Shown here in pieces: positions 20,683 through 31,536 of a DNA stretch of 64,000 bases. Location: positions 62,001-126,000 of the forward strand of contig JAIETL010000033.1 in NCBI GenBank assembly GCA_019745195.1. Reading direction: 5' to 3'. The number at the start of each line of letters is the position of its first letter. Position 1 is the stretch's first letter. This DNA is from Beijerinckiaceae bacterium. Its GTDB lineage: Bacteria; Pseudomonadota; Alphaproteobacteria; Rhizobiales; Beijerinckiaceae. The translations under genes and the position numbers were made by a program. The notes beneath the pieces were generated by a model, which did not search any database, was not told where the DNA came from, and worked only from the letters and a program-made list of their open reading frames with translations.

Positions 20683-21747
20683 TCAAAGCCCCGCCTTCAG
20701 CCGCGAAGCCAATTTCGGCGCGAAATAGCTCAGCACCCCGTCCGCGCCGGCGCGCTTGAACGCCATCAGGCTCTCGACCATCGCCTTGTCGCCGTCGAGC
20801 CAGCCATTCTGGGCGGCGGCCACGATCATCGCGTACTCGCCCGAGACCTGGTAGGCGAAGGTCGGCACGCGGAAATGGTCCTTCACGCGGGCCACGATGT
20901 CGAGATAGGGCATTCCGGGCTTGATCATGACCATGTCCGCGCCTTCCTCCAGATCGAGCGCGACCTCGGCGATCGCCTCGTCGGAATTGCCGGGGTCCAT
21001 CTGGTAGGTGCGCTTGTCGCCGATCAGCGTCGCGTTGGTGCCGATCGCGTCGCGGAACGGGCCGTAAAAGGCCGAGGCGTATTTCGCCGCATAGGCCATG
21101 ATCTGGACGTCCTCATGGCCCGACGCGTCGAGCGCCGCCCGGATCGCGCCCACACGCCCGTCCATCATGTCAGACGGCGCGATCACGTCGGCCCCGGCAT
21201 CGGCCAGCGCCAGCGCCTGCTGGGTCAGGATGCGCACGCTGGCGTCGTTGAGGATGCGCTCGCCCGCCATCACGCCGTCATGGCCGTGCGACGTGTAGGG
21301 GTCGAGCGCCGCATCGCAGATGATGCCGATCTGCGGAACCTCGGCCTTGATGGCGCGCACCGCACGGCACATCAGGTTGCGCGCGTTCAGCGCCTCCGAG
21401 CCGGTCGCGTCGCGCAGGGATTTCTCGACGAAGGGGAAGGGCGCGATCGCCGGGATGCCGAGTTCCGCCGCGTGCGCCGCCTGGCGCACCGCCTCCTCGA
21501 TATTGAGCCGGTCGACACCGGGCATCCAGGCGACGGGAGAGCGCGCGGTCTGGGAATCGACCAGGAACATCGGCCAGATCAGGTCGGCGGTGGTCAGGAC
21601 GGTTTCGCGCACCAGCCGGCGCGACCAGTCCGCCTTGCGGTTGCGCCGCATGCGCCGCGTCAGCCCGAGCGTATCGGCGGCCTTCTGCACCGCCTCGTCC
21701 TGCCGCGCCTGCGGCGTCGGGAAAGGCTGTACCACCCGAGATGCCAT
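20683..21747 (-). CDS. hemB: Delta-aminolevulinic acid dehydratase
   Basis: LTTADLIWPMFLVDS, GIICDAALDPYTSHGHDG, DVIAPSDMMDGRVGAIRAALD, MIKPGMPYLDIV. Confidence 0.97.
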   Translation of the reverse strand: MASRVVQPFPTPQARQDEAVQKAADTLGLTRRMRRNRKADWSRRLVRETVLTTADLIWPMFLVDSQTARSPVAWMPGVDRLNIEEAVRQAAHAAELGIPAIAPFPFVEKSLRDATGSEALNARNLMCRAVRAIKAEVPQIGIICDAALDPYTSHGHDGVMAGERILNDASVRILTQQALALADAGADVIAPSDMMDGRVGAIRAALDASGHEDVQIMAYAAKYASAFYGPFRDAIGTNATLIGDKRTYQMDPGNSDEAIAEVALDLEEGADMVMIKPGMPYLDIVARVKDHFRVPTFAYQVSGEYAMIVAAAQNGWLDGDKAMVESLMAFKRAGADGVLSYFAPKLASRLKAGL

Positions 21748-21947
21748 GCTCGTCTCCGCCCCGCCTCTCGCCGCTCTCCGGGCGGCGGTTTCGTCTGTGA
21801 GGCGATGTTAGCACATCGGAACCGTTCCAAAACAAGCGCGATCGTCGCAAGTCCCGTCCGCGCGCGGCGGTGTGGGCCGAAACCCGCGTTGACAAGCGCA
21901 GCCCGCGCGGACCAGAACCGCCGTTGATGCCGAGGATGCCGACCACG

Positions 21948-23033
21948 ATGTCGCAGGACGCCGAAACCCGAGACGCCGACGCGCTGGACGCCGAGATCAT
22001 CTGCGAGCGCCGCGGCGCCGCCGGCGTCGTGGTGCTGAACCGGCCAAAGGCGCTTAACGCGCTGTCCTTCGGCATGGTGCGCGAACTGGCGCGCGCGCTC
22101 GACGCATGGGAGCGCGATCCGCAGGTTACCCGCGTCGTCGTCACCAGTGCGAGCGAGAAGGCGTTCTCGGCCGGCGGCGACATCCGGGCGCTGCACGATC
22201 TCGGCCGCGCCGGCCGCCAGCCTGAGATGCTGGCGTTCTGGCGCGAGGAGTACATCCTCAACGCCCGCATCAAGACCTATCCAAAGCCCTATGTCGCGCT
22301 GATCGACGGCATCGTTATGGGCGGCGGCGTCGGCATCTCGCTGCATGGCAGCCATCGCATCGCCGGCGAGCGCTACCTTTTCGCCATGCCGGAAGTCGGC
22401 ATCGGTTTCTTCCCCGATGTCGGCGCGACCCATGCGCTGCCCCGCCTGCCGGGGGCGGCGGGGACATATCTTGCACTGACGGGAGACCGCGTCGGCGCGG
22501 CCGACGCTCTGGCGCTCGGTCTCGCGACCCATGCCGTGCCAAGCAGCCGGATGGCCGAGCTGGTGGATGCGCTGACCGCAAGGGGCGGCCTCGACGATAT
22601 CCTCGGGGATTTCGGCCACGATCCCGGCCCACAAAAGCTCGCGCCCGAGCGCGCGGTCATCGCGCGCTGCCTCGGCCAGCCGAGCCTCGACGCGGTACTG
22701 GCGAGCCTGGCGCGCGAGGCTGAGGCCGGCAGCGCTTTCGCGGCCAAGGCGCTGCAGACGATCCGGTCCAAATCGCCGACCAGCGTCGCCATCGCCTTCG
22801 AGCAGATGCGCCTCGGCGGAGCGATGAGTTTCAGCGAGGCCATGACGACCGAGTTCCGCATCGTCTCGCGCATCGTCGCCGGCCAGGAGTTCTACGAGGG
22901 CGTGCGCGCCGTCGTCATCGACAAGGACAACGCGCCGCGTTGGCAGCCCGACACGATCGAGCAGCTCGATGCGTCGGCGATCGCTGCCTATTTCGCCCCG
23001 CTCGGCGCGGATGACCTCGTGCTGGAGGGCTGA
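21948..23033 (+). CDS. Enoyl-CoA hydratase/isomerase family, probable 3-hydroxyisobutyryl-CoA hydrolase
   Basis: VVLNRPKALNALSFGMVREL, AFSAGGDIRALHDLG, IDGIVMGGGVGISLHGSHRIA, MPEVGIGFFPDVGATHALPRLPG. Confidence 0.9.
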   Translation: MSQDAETRDADALDAEIICERRGAAGVVVLNRPKALNALSFGMVRELARALDAWERDPQVTRVVVTSASEKAFSAGGDIRALHDLGRAGRQPEMLAFWREEYILNARIKTYPKPYVALIDGIVMGGGVGISLHGSHRIAGERYLFAMPEVGIGFFPDVGATHALPRLPGAAGTYLALTGDRVGAADALALGLATHAVPSSRMAELVDALTARGGLDDILGDFGHDPGPQKLAPERAVIARCLGQPSLDAVLASLAREAEAGSAFAAKALQTIRSKSPTSVAIAFEQMRLGGAMSFSEAMTTEFRIVSRIVAGQEFYEGVRAVVIDKDNAPRWQPDTIEQLDASAIAAYFAPLGADDLVLEG

Positions 23034-23036
23034 GCG

Positions 23037-23486
23037 ATGGGCCCCGGAGCCGATGGCGAGGCGGGTTCGATCGCCATGGAGATGTCGGCCGCGCCGGGCG
23101 GCGTGGCGCGGCCGATGCGGTTCCGCCGTTTCCTGGTCTGGCTGCTGCGCCTGCTCTCGGTCGTCTGGCTGGCCAAGGGGCTGATGGCCTGGGCGGTGAT
23201 CTTCGGCATCGGCACACCGAACCAGCCGCCCTTTGAGGCGAGGCTGTTGAGCTTCCAGGCGATCACCGTCTATTTCGCCGTGATCGACCTCGTCGCGGCG
23301 GTAGGCCTGTGGCTGGTCTCGACCTGGGGCGGCGTGCTCTGGCTGCTCGCGACGATCAGCCAGTTGCTGCTCGGCTTCTTCTTCCCGCGCCTGCTGCCGA
23401 TGACGACGCTGCTGGCCGTCGGCTACGGCACGCTGATCGTGGCCTATTTCGCCGCGACCTGGGCGGCGGAAAACGAGGCCGCTTAA
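23037..23486 (+). CDS. DUF6163-like membrane protein
   Basis: Four predicted TM segments; position between the hydratase and ldtR. Confidence 0.65.
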   Translation: MGPGADGEAGSIAMEMSAAPGGVARPMRFRRFLVWLLRLLSVVWLAKGLMAWAVIFGIGTPNQPPFEARLLSFQAITVYFAVIDLVAAVGLWLVSTWGGVLWLLATISQLLLGFFFPRLLPMTTLLAVGYGTLIVAYFAATWAAENEAA

Positions 23487-23692
23487 GCCGACAGGGCCGC
23501 TCCAATGCCGCCCATCACGGTAACAAAGACTTTAGCTTGAGCAATTCCGGCTTCATTTTGGATTCACCGAAACGGCTAAACCTCTGATTCATCCTGATAT
23601 TTAAACTCGTTTTCATCCGCGCCGGGTATGGTGTTTCTCAGAAGCGGACCGGGAGACAAATCCTGGCCGGTATTCAACAGGCGGGATATACC

Positions 23693-24205
23693 ATGAAAGC
23701 GAGCGTAAAGACTTCGGCTCCGGCCGTTGCGGATGATGCTGATCTTAAGGTCAAGCCTCTCTATCTCGAATCCCTGACGCTGGTCGAGCGGCTGCATCGC
23801 CGCCTGCTGGACGTCATCAAGGACGAATTCGAGCGTCGCAGCCGCGACGACGTCAACAGCGTGCAGGCGCTGCTGCTCTACAACATCGGCGATGCCGAGC
23901 TCAGCGCCAGCGAACTGCGGACCCGGGGCTACTATCTCGGCTCGAACGTGTCCTACAACGTCAAGAAGCTGGTCGAGCTCGGCTATCTCCATCACGCCCG
24001 CTCGCGGATCGACCGTCGTTCGGTGCGCATCAGCCTGACCGAAAAGGGCAAGGATGTGCACAATCTCGTGAAGGGCGTGTACGACAAGCATGTCCGCACG
24101 GTTGAGCAGATCGGCGGCATCGCCTCGGACGATTTCGAGCGCATGAACAACGCCCTGCTGCGGCTCGAGCGTTTCTGGACCGATCAGATCCGCTACAAGC
24201 TCTAG
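23693..24205 (+). CDS. ldtR: MarR-family transcriptional regulator LdtR
   Basis: LTLVERLHRRLLDVIKDEFERRSRDDVNSVQALLLYNIGDAELSASELRTRGYYLGSNVSYNVKKLVELGYL; adjacent to an L,D-transpeptidase gene. Confidence 0.85.
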   Translation: MKASVKTSAPAVADDADLKVKPLYLESLTLVERLHRRLLDVIKDEFERRSRDDVNSVQALLLYNIGDAELSASELRTRGYYLGSNVSYNVKKLVELGYLHHARSRIDRRSVRISLTEKGKDVHNLVKGVYDKHVRTVEQIGGIASDDFERMNNALLRLERFWTDQIRYKL

Positions 24206-24529
24206 GATCGCCGCATTCCCGCACTGTCCGGCGCGTGCGCGCCGCGCAGGCCCGGCTGGTCGCAGACCGGCCGGGCTGTGCCGTCGAGGCGACACGGCCG
24301 GTGTTTCCGCGCGGTGAGGCCTGCAAACGCGCCCTTGCGCGGCATCCGCCCTAAAATCGCCGCGCTCATCACGAGACGTTAAGTGTGTTAGGAGATCGTT
24401 GCATCGATCGCTGTCGCTACCGGCTGCCCTCGGGCTTTCGGCAACGGCGGGGAATTTGGTGCGCGCTTGCCCGGACTGAGACCGCCCGGAGCCGGTCTTG
24501 GCACGCTGACGTCGATGATGAGGACTGAC

Positions 24530-25771
24530 ATGTCGAATCTGAGCCTGACCCGCCGCGAGACCATGCTGGGTCTGCTTTCGGGAGCGGCCGCCACGGCGGC
24601 GGCCCCTGCCTTCGCCCAGCAGGCGGAATGGCGCCAGAATTATGACGCCGGCTCGCGCAACGCCGTCGTGCGCTCCTCCACCCCGATGCTCTCGCCGGAA
24701 TCGCTGGCCGCCACCGAACAGGCAATCGCAGCCTATCGCGATCTCGCCGCGCGCGGCGGCTGGCCGGCCGTCCAGCTCGGCGACAGGCTCGCCGTCGGTT
24801 CGCGCGGCCCCGGCGTCGTCGCGCTGCGCCAGCGCCTGATCCTGACGGGCGACCTCGACGCCAATGCCGGCGGCAGCAACGTCTATGATTCCTATGTCGA
24901 GGCCGGCGTGCGGCGCTTCCAGTCGCGCATGGGCCTGTCGACCACGGGCGCGATCAACCGCGCCACGGTTACGGCACTGAACGTGCCGATCGACCGCCGC
25001 ATCCGCCAGCTCGAGACCAACGTCGTGCGCCTGCGCACCTGGTCGGGCAATCTCGGCGGGCGCTACGTCGTCGCCAACATTCCGGCCGCGATGGTCGAGA
25101 CCGTCGAGAACGGCGTCGTCGCGACACGCCACGCCGCCGGCGTCGGCAAGATCGACCGGCAGTCGCCGCTGCTCTCGACCAAGATCCCAGAGGTCAATTT
25201 CAACCCGACCTGGACCGTGCCCGCCTCGATCATCCGCAAGGATCTGATCCCGAAGATGCGCAAGGAGCCGTCCTACCTGACCGAGAACAAGATCCGCATC
25301 ATCGGCCCCAGCGGCGAGATCGCGCCCGAGCGCGTCAACTGGAACTCAGACGAGGCGACCCGCTACACCTTCCGTCAGGACCCCGGCGGCGAGTTCAACT
25401 CGCTCGGCTTCGTGCGCATCAACATTCCCAGCCCGCACGGCGTCTACATGCACGACACGCCCGCCAAGGGCATTTTCGGCGACGATTTCCGGTTCGTCTC
25501 CTCGGGCTGCATTCGCGTCCAGAACGTGCGCGACTACATCGCCTGGCTGCTCAAGGAGACGCCCGGCTGGGATCGCGCCAAGATCGACGCCACGATCCAG
25601 TCCGGCGAGCGCGTCAACGCCCGCATCGCCAATCCCGTGCCGTGCTACTGGGTCTATGTCACCGCCTGGGCTTCGCCCGAAGGCGGCGTCCAGTTCCGCG
25701 ACGACATCTACAACAAGGACGGGCTTGGACCCGCGCCGGTCGCCGCGCTGCAGGGCGAGCAGGACATCTGA
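24530..25771 (+). CDS. ldtP: L,D-transpeptidase (YkuD domain, PG-binding domain), Tat-like signal
   Basis: SLTRRETMLGLLSGAAATAAAPAFAQ; YDSYVEAGVRRFQSRMGLSTTGAINRATVTALN; MHDTPAKGIFGDDFRFVSSGCIRVQNV. Confidence 0.87.
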   Translation: MSNLSLTRRETMLGLLSGAAATAAAPAFAQQAEWRQNYDAGSRNAVVRSSTPMLSPESLAATEQAIAAYRDLAARGGWPAVQLGDRLAVGSRGPGVVALRQRLILTGDLDANAGGSNVYDSYVEAGVRRFQSRMGLSTTGAINRATVTALNVPIDRRIRQLETNVVRLRTWSGNLGGRYVVANIPAAMVETVENGVVATRHAAGVGKIDRQSPLLSTKIPEVNFNPTWTVPASIIRKDLIPKMRKEPSYLTENKIRIIGPSGEIAPERVNWNSDEATRYTFRQDPGGEFNSLGFVRINIPSPHGVYMHDTPAKGIFGDDFRFVSSGCIRVQNVRDYIAWLLKETPGWDRAKIDATIQSGERVNARIANPVPCYWVYVTAWASPEGGVQFRDDIYNKDGLGPAPVAALQGEQDI

Positions 25772-25799
25772 GGCTTCGGCTTTCCGTCATCGTCAGAAG

Positions 25800-25824
25800 C
25801 CCGCCGGTCTGTCCGGCGGGTTTT
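25800..25824 (+). terminator. Rho-independent terminator after ldtP
   Basis: CCCGCCGG-TCTGT-CCGGCGGG-TTTT. Confidence 0.85.
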
Positions 25825-26002
25825 CCGTTGATGGGGCCTGCCGCGGAAAGGCGCGTCCGGATGTCTGGACCGGGCCAAGACCGGCAGCGGGCGCGGCGCG
25901 CCATACGCGACCATCTACCGCTTGGACAGCCTCGCGCCTCATGATACGGACGCCCCGACCGCGCCGGGCCGTGATCGGCCACCGAATCGTCAGGAGCCGG
26001 AT

Positions 26003-27301
26003 ATGACGCAAGCCGCCGCCGCCACGCACCTCTCGAACTCCTTCTTCGCCGCCTCTCTGGCGGATGCCGATCCCGAGATCGCGCGCGCCATCGAACTCGA
26101 GCTCGGCCGCCAGCGCGACGAGATCGAGCTGATCGCGTCGGAAAACATCGTCTCCAGCGCCGTGCTCGAAGCGCAGGGCTCGGTGATGACCAACAAATAC
26201 GCGGAAGGGTATCCCGGCCGGCGCTATTATGGCGGCTGCCAGTTCGTCGACATCGCCGAGAAGCTGGCGATCGAGCGTGCGACGCGCCTGTTCGGCTGCG
26301 CCTTCGCCAATGTCCAGCCGAACTCCGGCAGCCAGGCGAATCAGGCCGTGTTCATGGCACTGATGCAGCCCGGCGATACCTTCATGGGGCTCGATCTCGC
26401 TGCCGGCGGACATTTGACGCATGGCGCGCCGGTCAACCAGTCCGGCAAATGGTTCAACGTCGTCTCCTATGGCGTCTGCGTCGTCGATCAGCTGATCGAC
26501 TACGAGGCGCTGGAGCGGCTCGCCCGCGAGCACAGGCCCAAGGTCATCGTGGCGGGCGGCTCGGCCTATGCGCGGCATTGGGACTTCGCGCGCTTCCGCG
26601 CCATCGCCGACGAGGTCGGCGCGTATCTCTTTGTCGACATGGCCCATTTCGCCGGTCTTGTGGCCGGCGGCGCGCATCCCTCGCCGTTCCCGCACGCCCA
26701 TGTCGCGACGACGACGACGCACAAGACCCTGCGTGGCCCGCGCGGCGGCATGATCCTGACCAATGACGAGGCGCTGGCGAAGAAGTTCAATTCGGCGATC
26801 TTCCCCGGCATCCAGGGCGGGCCGCTGATGCATGTCATCGCCGCCAAGGCGGTGTCGTTCCAGGAGGCGCTTCAGCCCGAGTTCAAGCTCTACGCCCGCG
26901 CCGTGGTCGAGAATGCGAAGGCCCTGGCCGAGACGCTGAAGACCAAGGGCTTCGACCTCGTCACCGGCGGCACCGACAACCACCTGATGCTGGTCGACCT
27001 GCGCTCCAAGAAGATCACCGGCAAGGCGGCGGAAGCCGCGCTCGGCCGCGCCCACATCACCTGCAACAAGAACGGTATCCCCTTCGATCCGGAAAAGCCG
27101 ATGGTCACCTCCGGCATCCGGCTCGGCACGCCGGCAGCGACCTCGCGCGGCTTCGGCGTCGTCGAGTTCCAGCGCGTCGGCGAGCTGATCGCCGAGGTGC
27201 TGGACGGGCTCAGCGTCAATGGCGAGGAGGGCAACGCGGCCGTCGAGGCGGCGGTGAAGGCCAAGGCCAAGGAGCTGACGGGCCGGTTCCCGATCTATTG
27301 A
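26003..27301 (+). CDS. glyA: Serine hydroxymethyltransferase
   Basis: [64 protein letters not shown]. Confidence 0.98.
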   Translation: MTQAAAATHLSNSFFAASLADADPEIARAIELELGRQRDEIELIASENIVSSAVLEAQGSVMTNKYAEGYPGRRYYGGCQFVDIAEKLAIERATRLFGCAFANVQPNSGSQANQAVFMALMQPGDTFMGLDLAAGGHLTHGAPVNQSGKWFNVVSYGVCVVDQLIDYEALERLAREHRPKVIVAGGSAYARHWDFARFRAIADEVGAYLFVDMAHFAGLVAGGAHPSPFPHAHVATTTTHKTLRGPRGGMILTNDEALAKKFNSAIFPGIQGGPLMHVIAAKAVSFQEALQPEFKLYARAVVENAKALAETLKTKGFDLVTGGTDNHLMLVDLRSKKITGKAAEAALGRAHITCNKNGIPFDPEKPMVTSGIRLGTPAATSRGFGVVEFQRVGELIAEVLDGLSVNGEEGNAAVEAAVKAKAKELTGRFPIY

Positions 27302-27362
27302 AGGCGCGGCGTTGTGCGTGCCTCCAGGCGGCCTTATAACTGAGTAAGCCGAGGACAGGACA

Positions 27363-27608
27363 ATGAAGACCGCGATAACCATCGACGAATTGCAGCAGAT
27401 GGCAAACGCGAACGTCGTGTCGTTGCCGCATGAGGAGGACGAATTCGTTCGGCCTGCCGATGGCTCCAATTCGTCCTGGGTCGCCGAGGCGCGCGCCCGA
27501 TCCGCACGTATAGCGGAGCTTATGCAGACGGTTCGCGAGCTGACTCGGCAACGGTCTATGTACGACACGGTCGATCTGGAACGTTGGCTCGATGAACGTG
27601 AGGACTGA
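27363..27608 (+). CDS. Putative antitoxin-like small protein, partner of the PIN gene
   Basis: 81 aa; overlaps the start of the PIN ORF by 17 nt; MKTAITIDELQQMANANVVSLPHEEDEFVRPADGSNSSWVAEARARSARIAEL. Confidence 0.6.
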   Translation: MKTAITIDELQQMANANVVSLPHEEDEFVRPADGSNSSWVAEARARSARIAELMQTVRELTRQRSMYDTVDLERWLDERED

Positions 27609-28071
27609 CCGCCGACCTCAGGCACCGTCGCGCGTTCTCATTGTCGACAGCAACATTATCCTGGGCTGCGCGCTTGGGCTCCGTGCAGGGGATGTCTTGC
27701 AGTTCGTCGGCAGATATCGACTGCTCGCGACCTCCCAGCGCGCGGTTCAAGAGATCAAGGTTGTCGCTCAGAGGTTGACTGAGCAGGGCAACCCTACCGC
27801 TGGTTTTGCGAACGACCTTGTCAAAGGGCTGTGGATCGTTGCGGAAGCCGAGTATGCGCCGCTCGTTGTGGAGGCAGCGAGGGCCCTTTTACTCGGCCCT
27901 CCGTCTCGGAACGGGAAAACGACCGACGCGCACGTGCTTGCGTTGGCCTGGCTGGCCGGCGCCGACATCTGGTCGCATGACCGGGACTTCGCCGGAACCG
28001 GCTGGCCGTCTTGGTCCAGCGCCAATCTCCGGGCGGCGTTGGCGCGTGAAACGCATCTGAGCGAAGACTGA
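27592..28071 (+). CDS. PIN-domain protein (putative ribonuclease toxin)
   Basis: [59 protein letters not shown], typical PIN acidic-residue spacing. Confidence 0.8.
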   Translation: MNVRTDRRPQAPSRVLIVDSNIILGCALGLRAGDVLQFVGRYRLLATSQRAVQEIKVVAQRLTEQGNPTAGFANDLVKGLWIVAEAEYAPLVVEAARALLLGPPSRNGKTTDAHVLALAWLAGADIWSHDRDFAGTGWPSWSSANLRAALARETHLSED

Positions 28072-28081
28072 AAGCCGCCCC

Positions 28082-28579
28082 ATGCGCTGTCCCTATTGCG
28101 GCTCCCTGGACACGCAGGTGAAGGATTCCCGCCCCACCGACGACCATGCCTCGATCCGCCGCAGGCGCGTCTGCCCCGATTGCGGCGGCCGCTTCACCAC
28201 CTTCGAGCGGGTGCAATTGCGGGAGCTCGTCGTGGTCAAGCGCTCGGGCCGGCGGACAGCCTTCGACCGCGACAAGCTGCAAACGTCCATAGAGCACGCG
28301 CTGCGCAAGCGCCCGGTCGCGCCCGAACGGATCGAGCGGATGGTCAACGGCATCGTGCGCCAGCTCGAAAGCGCAGGCGAGGGCGAGATCGCCAGTTCCG
28401 CCATCGGCGAACTGGTCATGGAAGGGCTCAAGGCGCTCGACGACGTCGCCTATGTCCGCTTCGCCTCGGTCTACAAGAATTTTCGCGAGGCCCGCGATTT
28501 CGAGGAGATTCTGGGCCAGCTCAGCGCCGACGAGATCGAGGGCGGGGATACAGCCCCGCCCTTCCGCGACGATGACTGA
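28082..28579 (+). CDS. nrdR: Transcriptional regulator NrdR
   Basis: [66 protein letters not shown]. Confidence 0.98.
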   Translation: MRCPYCGSLDTQVKDSRPTDDHASIRRRRVCPDCGGRFTTFERVQLRELVVVKRSGRRTAFDRDKLQTSIEHALRKRPVAPERIERMVNGIVRQLESAGEGEIASSAIGELVMEGLKALDDVAYVRFASVYKNFREARDFEEILGQLSADEIEGGDTAPPFRDDD

Positions 28580-29717
28580 GGCCGATCCAGCGCAGGCCGC
28601 GATCGACCGCCATTTCATGCGTCAGGCGCTGGCGTTCGGCGCGCGCGGGCAGGGGATGACATGGCCGAACCCCTGCGTCGGCGCGCTGGTGACGCAGGAG
28701 ACGCCGAACGGCCCCGTCATCGTCGCGCGCGGTCACACGCAGCCCGGCGGCCGACCCCATGGCGAGGCGAACGCCTTCGACCGCGCCGGCCCCAGCGCAG
28801 CCGCAGGCGGCACGCTCTACGTCACGCTCGAACCCTGCTCGCATCGCACCATCCGGGCAGCGACGCCTTGCGTCGAGCGTACAATTCTGGCCGGCGTGAC
28901 GCGTGTCGTCGCGGCGATGGCCGATCCCAACCCGCTGTTTCGCGGACTGGGCTTCGCGCTCCTGCGCACGGCCGGTCTCAAGGTGACGACCGGCGTGCTG
29001 GAAAGCGAGGCGCAGGCAGCCCATCGCGGTCATGTGCTGCGGGTGACGCAGGGCCGCCCGATGGTGACCTTCAAGGTCGCGCGCACGGCCGACGGCTATG
29101 CCGGCGGGGCAGGGGGCTCGCGGCTCGCCGTGTCCTGCCCGGCGGCGTCGGCCTGGGTGCATCTCCAGCGCGCACATCACGACGCGATCATGCTCGGCAT
29201 CGGCTCGGTGCTGGCCGACGACCCGCTGCTGACGGTGCGGCTGCCGGGCATGGCCGGCCGCTCGCCGATCCGGGTCATCCTCGATTCGCATCTACGCCTG
29301 CCGCTCGACGGGCAGTTTGTGCGCACGGCGGGCGAGGTTCCGGTCTGGGCGATCGCAACCGAATCTGCGCCCCTCTCCAATGAGACCGCGCTGGTCGCCG
29401 CCGGCGTCGAGGTGATGCGCGTCGGCGCTGCGCTGGACGGCCATCTCGATCTGACAGATGCGCTGCGGCTGCTCGGCGCACGCGGCATCACGCGCGTGTT
29501 CTCCGAAGGCGGGCCGACCGTGGGCGAGAAGCTGGCGCAGGCCGGCCTCGCCGACGAGGTCATCGTCTCGACCTCGCCGAATGCGCTGGGCCACCCCGGC
29601 GTGGTCGCCGTGCGCCCGGGCCTTGCGGCCCTGCTGGCCAACCCCGACATCTATCAGCGCGTCGAAACCGGCCTGATCGGCCATGATCGTTTCGAGCATT
29701 TTTCGAGGATCGCCTGA
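28572..29717 (+). CDS. ribD: Bifunctional riboflavin deaminase/reductase RibD
   Basis: [43 protein letters not shown]; start overlaps nrdR end by 8 nt. Confidence 0.95.
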   Translation: MTEADPAQAAIDRHFMRQALAFGARGQGMTWPNPCVGALVTQETPNGPVIVARGHTQPGGRPHGEANAFDRAGPSAAAGGTLYVTLEPCSHRTIRAATPCVERTILAGVTRVVAAMADPNPLFRGLGFALLRTAGLKVTTGVLESEAQAAHRGHVLRVTQGRPMVTFKVARTADGYAGGAGGSRLAVSCPAASAWVHLQRAHHDAIMLGIGSVLADDPLLTVRLPGMAGRSPIRVILDSHLRLPLDGQFVRTAGEVPVWAIATESAPLSNETALVAAGVEVMRVGAALDGHLDLTDALRLLGARGITRVFSEGGPTVGEKLAQAGLADEVIVSTSPNALGHPGVVAVRPGLAALLANPDIYQRVETGLIGHDRFEHFSRIA

Positions 29718-30364
29718 TGTTCACCGGCATCGTCACCGCCATCGGCACGGTCGTGGAAGCGCAGGCCAAGGGGCCGAGCCTGAAGCGCCTCGCCATCGCC
29801 TGTCCCTGGGAGGCCGCCGGCATCGAGATCGGCGCCTCGATCGCCTGCGCCGGCGTCTGCCTCACCGTGACGGCCCTGCGCTCGCGCGACGATGGCAATC
29901 CCGGCTGCGTCTTTCAAGTCGAGGCGGCGGCCGAGACGCTGGCCAAGACGCTGGTCGGCGACTGGACGCCCGGCACGGCGGTCAATCTGGAGCGCTCGCT
30001 CAAGGTCGGCGACGAACTCGGCGGCCATCTCGTCACCGGCCATGTCGATGGCGTCGCCATCATCGAGTCGATCGAGCCGATTCCCGCCGATCCCGACCAG
30101 CCCTGGGGCGCGACCGCCCGCTTTCATATCCGCGCGCCCAGGACGCTCGCGCCCTTCATCGCGAGCAAGGGCTCGATCTGCCTCGACGGCACCTCGCTCA
30201 CCGTCAACAGCGTCGCCGACGATGTCTTCACCGTGCTGCTGATCCCGCATTCCTTCAGCGTCACCACCTGGGGCGCGCGCAAGGCCGGCGACGCGATCCA
30301 TCTCGAGGTCGATCTGATGGCGCGTTACGCCGCGCGGCTTGCGGAGGCGCGCGCGCAGGGGTAA
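29717..30364 (+). CDS. ribE: Riboflavin synthase, alpha subunit
   Basis: [44 protein letters not shown]. Confidence 0.96.
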   Translation: MFTGIVTAIGTVVEAQAKGPSLKRLAIACPWEAAGIEIGASIACAGVCLTVTALRSRDDGNPGCVFQVEAAAETLAKTLVGDWTPGTAVNLERSLKVGDELGGHLVTGHVDGVAIIESIEPIPADPDQPWGATARFHIRAPRTLAPFIASKGSICLDGTSLTVNSVADDVFTVLLIPHSFSVTTWGARKAGDAIHLEVDLMARYAARLAEARAQG

Positions 30365-30397
30365 CCAGCGCCCTCAACCCCGCAAGGACAAGAACCC

Positions 30398-30907
30398 ATG
30401 GCCGGACCCCGGCAAACTTCGGCCGACAAGGTCGCAACGCCTGCCGCGCCGCTAGACGGCGCGCGCGTCCTCGTCGTCGAGGCGCGCTTTTACGACAATC
30501 TCGCCGACGAACTGCTCGCAGGCGCGCTCGCCGTGCTCGACGAGGCGGATTGCCGCGTCGATGTCGTCACCGTACCCGGCGCGCTCGAAATCCCCTCCGC
30601 GATCATCATCGGCCTGCGCGCCGCCGACGAGGTGGTCGATCCCTATGAGGCGGTCGTGGCGCTCGGGACCGTCATCCGTGGCGAAACCGGCCATTACGAC
30701 ATCGTCGCCGGCGAAAGCTCGCGCGCGCTGATGGACCTGTCGGTGGCCTTCGCGCTGCCGCTCGGCAACGGCATCCTGACGGTCGAGAACGAGGCGCAGG
30801 CCTGGGCGCGGGCCAACCGCTCCGAGATGGACAAGGGCGGCGGTGCGGCGGAAGCGGCGCTCAGCGTTCTGCGCTACAAGCGCTCGCTCGGGGAGCAGTC
30901 CAAATGA
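30398..30907 (+). CDS. ribH: 6,7-dimethyl-8-ribityllumazine synthase
   Basis: [61 protein letters not shown]. Confidence 0.96.
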   Translation: MAGPRQTSADKVATPAAPLDGARVLVVEARFYDNLADELLAGALAVLDEADCRVDVVTVPGALEIPSAIIIGLRAADEVVDPYEAVVALGTVIRGETGHYDIVAGESSRALMDLSVAFALPLGNGILTVENEAQAWARANRSEMDKGGGAAEAALSVLRYKRSLGEQSK

Positions 30908-31371
30908 GCCGCGCGGAAATGCGGCGCGGCGCGCGGCTCTCCGTCGTGCAGGCGCTCTACGAGATGGAGATCGGCGGGCGCGGCGTGGTCGAGGCCATGG
31001 CCGAGTTCGAGGCCTTCTGGATCGGCAAGGAGGTCGAGGACATCGAACTTCCCAAGGCCGAGATCGCCTTCTTCCGCGATCTGCTCGGCGGCGTCGTGCG
31101 CGAGCAGCGCCTGATCGACCGCTCGGTCGACGAGACGCTGGCCGCCGGCTGGCCGCTCAAGCGCGTTGAGGCGGTGGTGCGCGCCGTGCTGAGGGCCGGT
31201 GCCTATGAGCTCGCGTTCCGCAAGGACGTGCCCGGCCGCGCCGTCATCTCCGAATATGTCGCCGTGACGCGCGCCTTCTACGAGGGCGAAGAGATCGGCA
31301 TGGTCAACGCCGTGCTTGACAAGATGGCGCGCGACTTTCGCGCCGAAGAGTTCGACCAGCCGGCTGCGTGA
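30904..31371 (+). CDS. nusB: Transcription antitermination protein NusB
   Basis: [19 protein letters not shown]...[30 protein letters not shown]. Confidence 0.95.
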   Translation: MSRAEMRRGARLSVVQALYEMEIGGRGVVEAMAEFEAFWIGKEVEDIELPKAEIAFFRDLLGGVVREQRLIDRSVDETLAAGWPLKRVEAVVRAVLRAGAYELAFRKDVPGRAVISEYVAVTRAFYEGEEIGMVNAVLDKMARDFRAEEFDQPAA

Positions 31372-31390
31372 ATATCGTTCGTTCTGAATG

Positions 31391-31506
31391 ACGTCGTCAT
31401 CCCGGGCGACCGAAGGGAGGCCCGGGACCCATTCCGGAACGTTTCCGATGAATGTTCTGGAATGGGTCCCGGATCGGCGCGGCTTCGCCGCTTGTCCGGG
31501 ACGACT
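31391..31506. repeat. Palindromic intergenic element, family 5 copy B
   Basis: ACGTCGTCATCCCGGGC...GGGACCCATTCCGGAAC...GTTCTGGAATGGGTCCCGGATCGGCGCGGCTTCGCCGCTTGTCCGGGACGAC. Confidence 0.92.
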
Positions 31507-31536
31507 GGCGTTTACTGACGGGATGTTGCGGGTCAG

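Noticed and set aside
23693-25771. ldtR/ldtP as a novel system
   Set aside because: A MarR regulator next to an L,D-transpeptidase is a known arrangement in Rhizobiales
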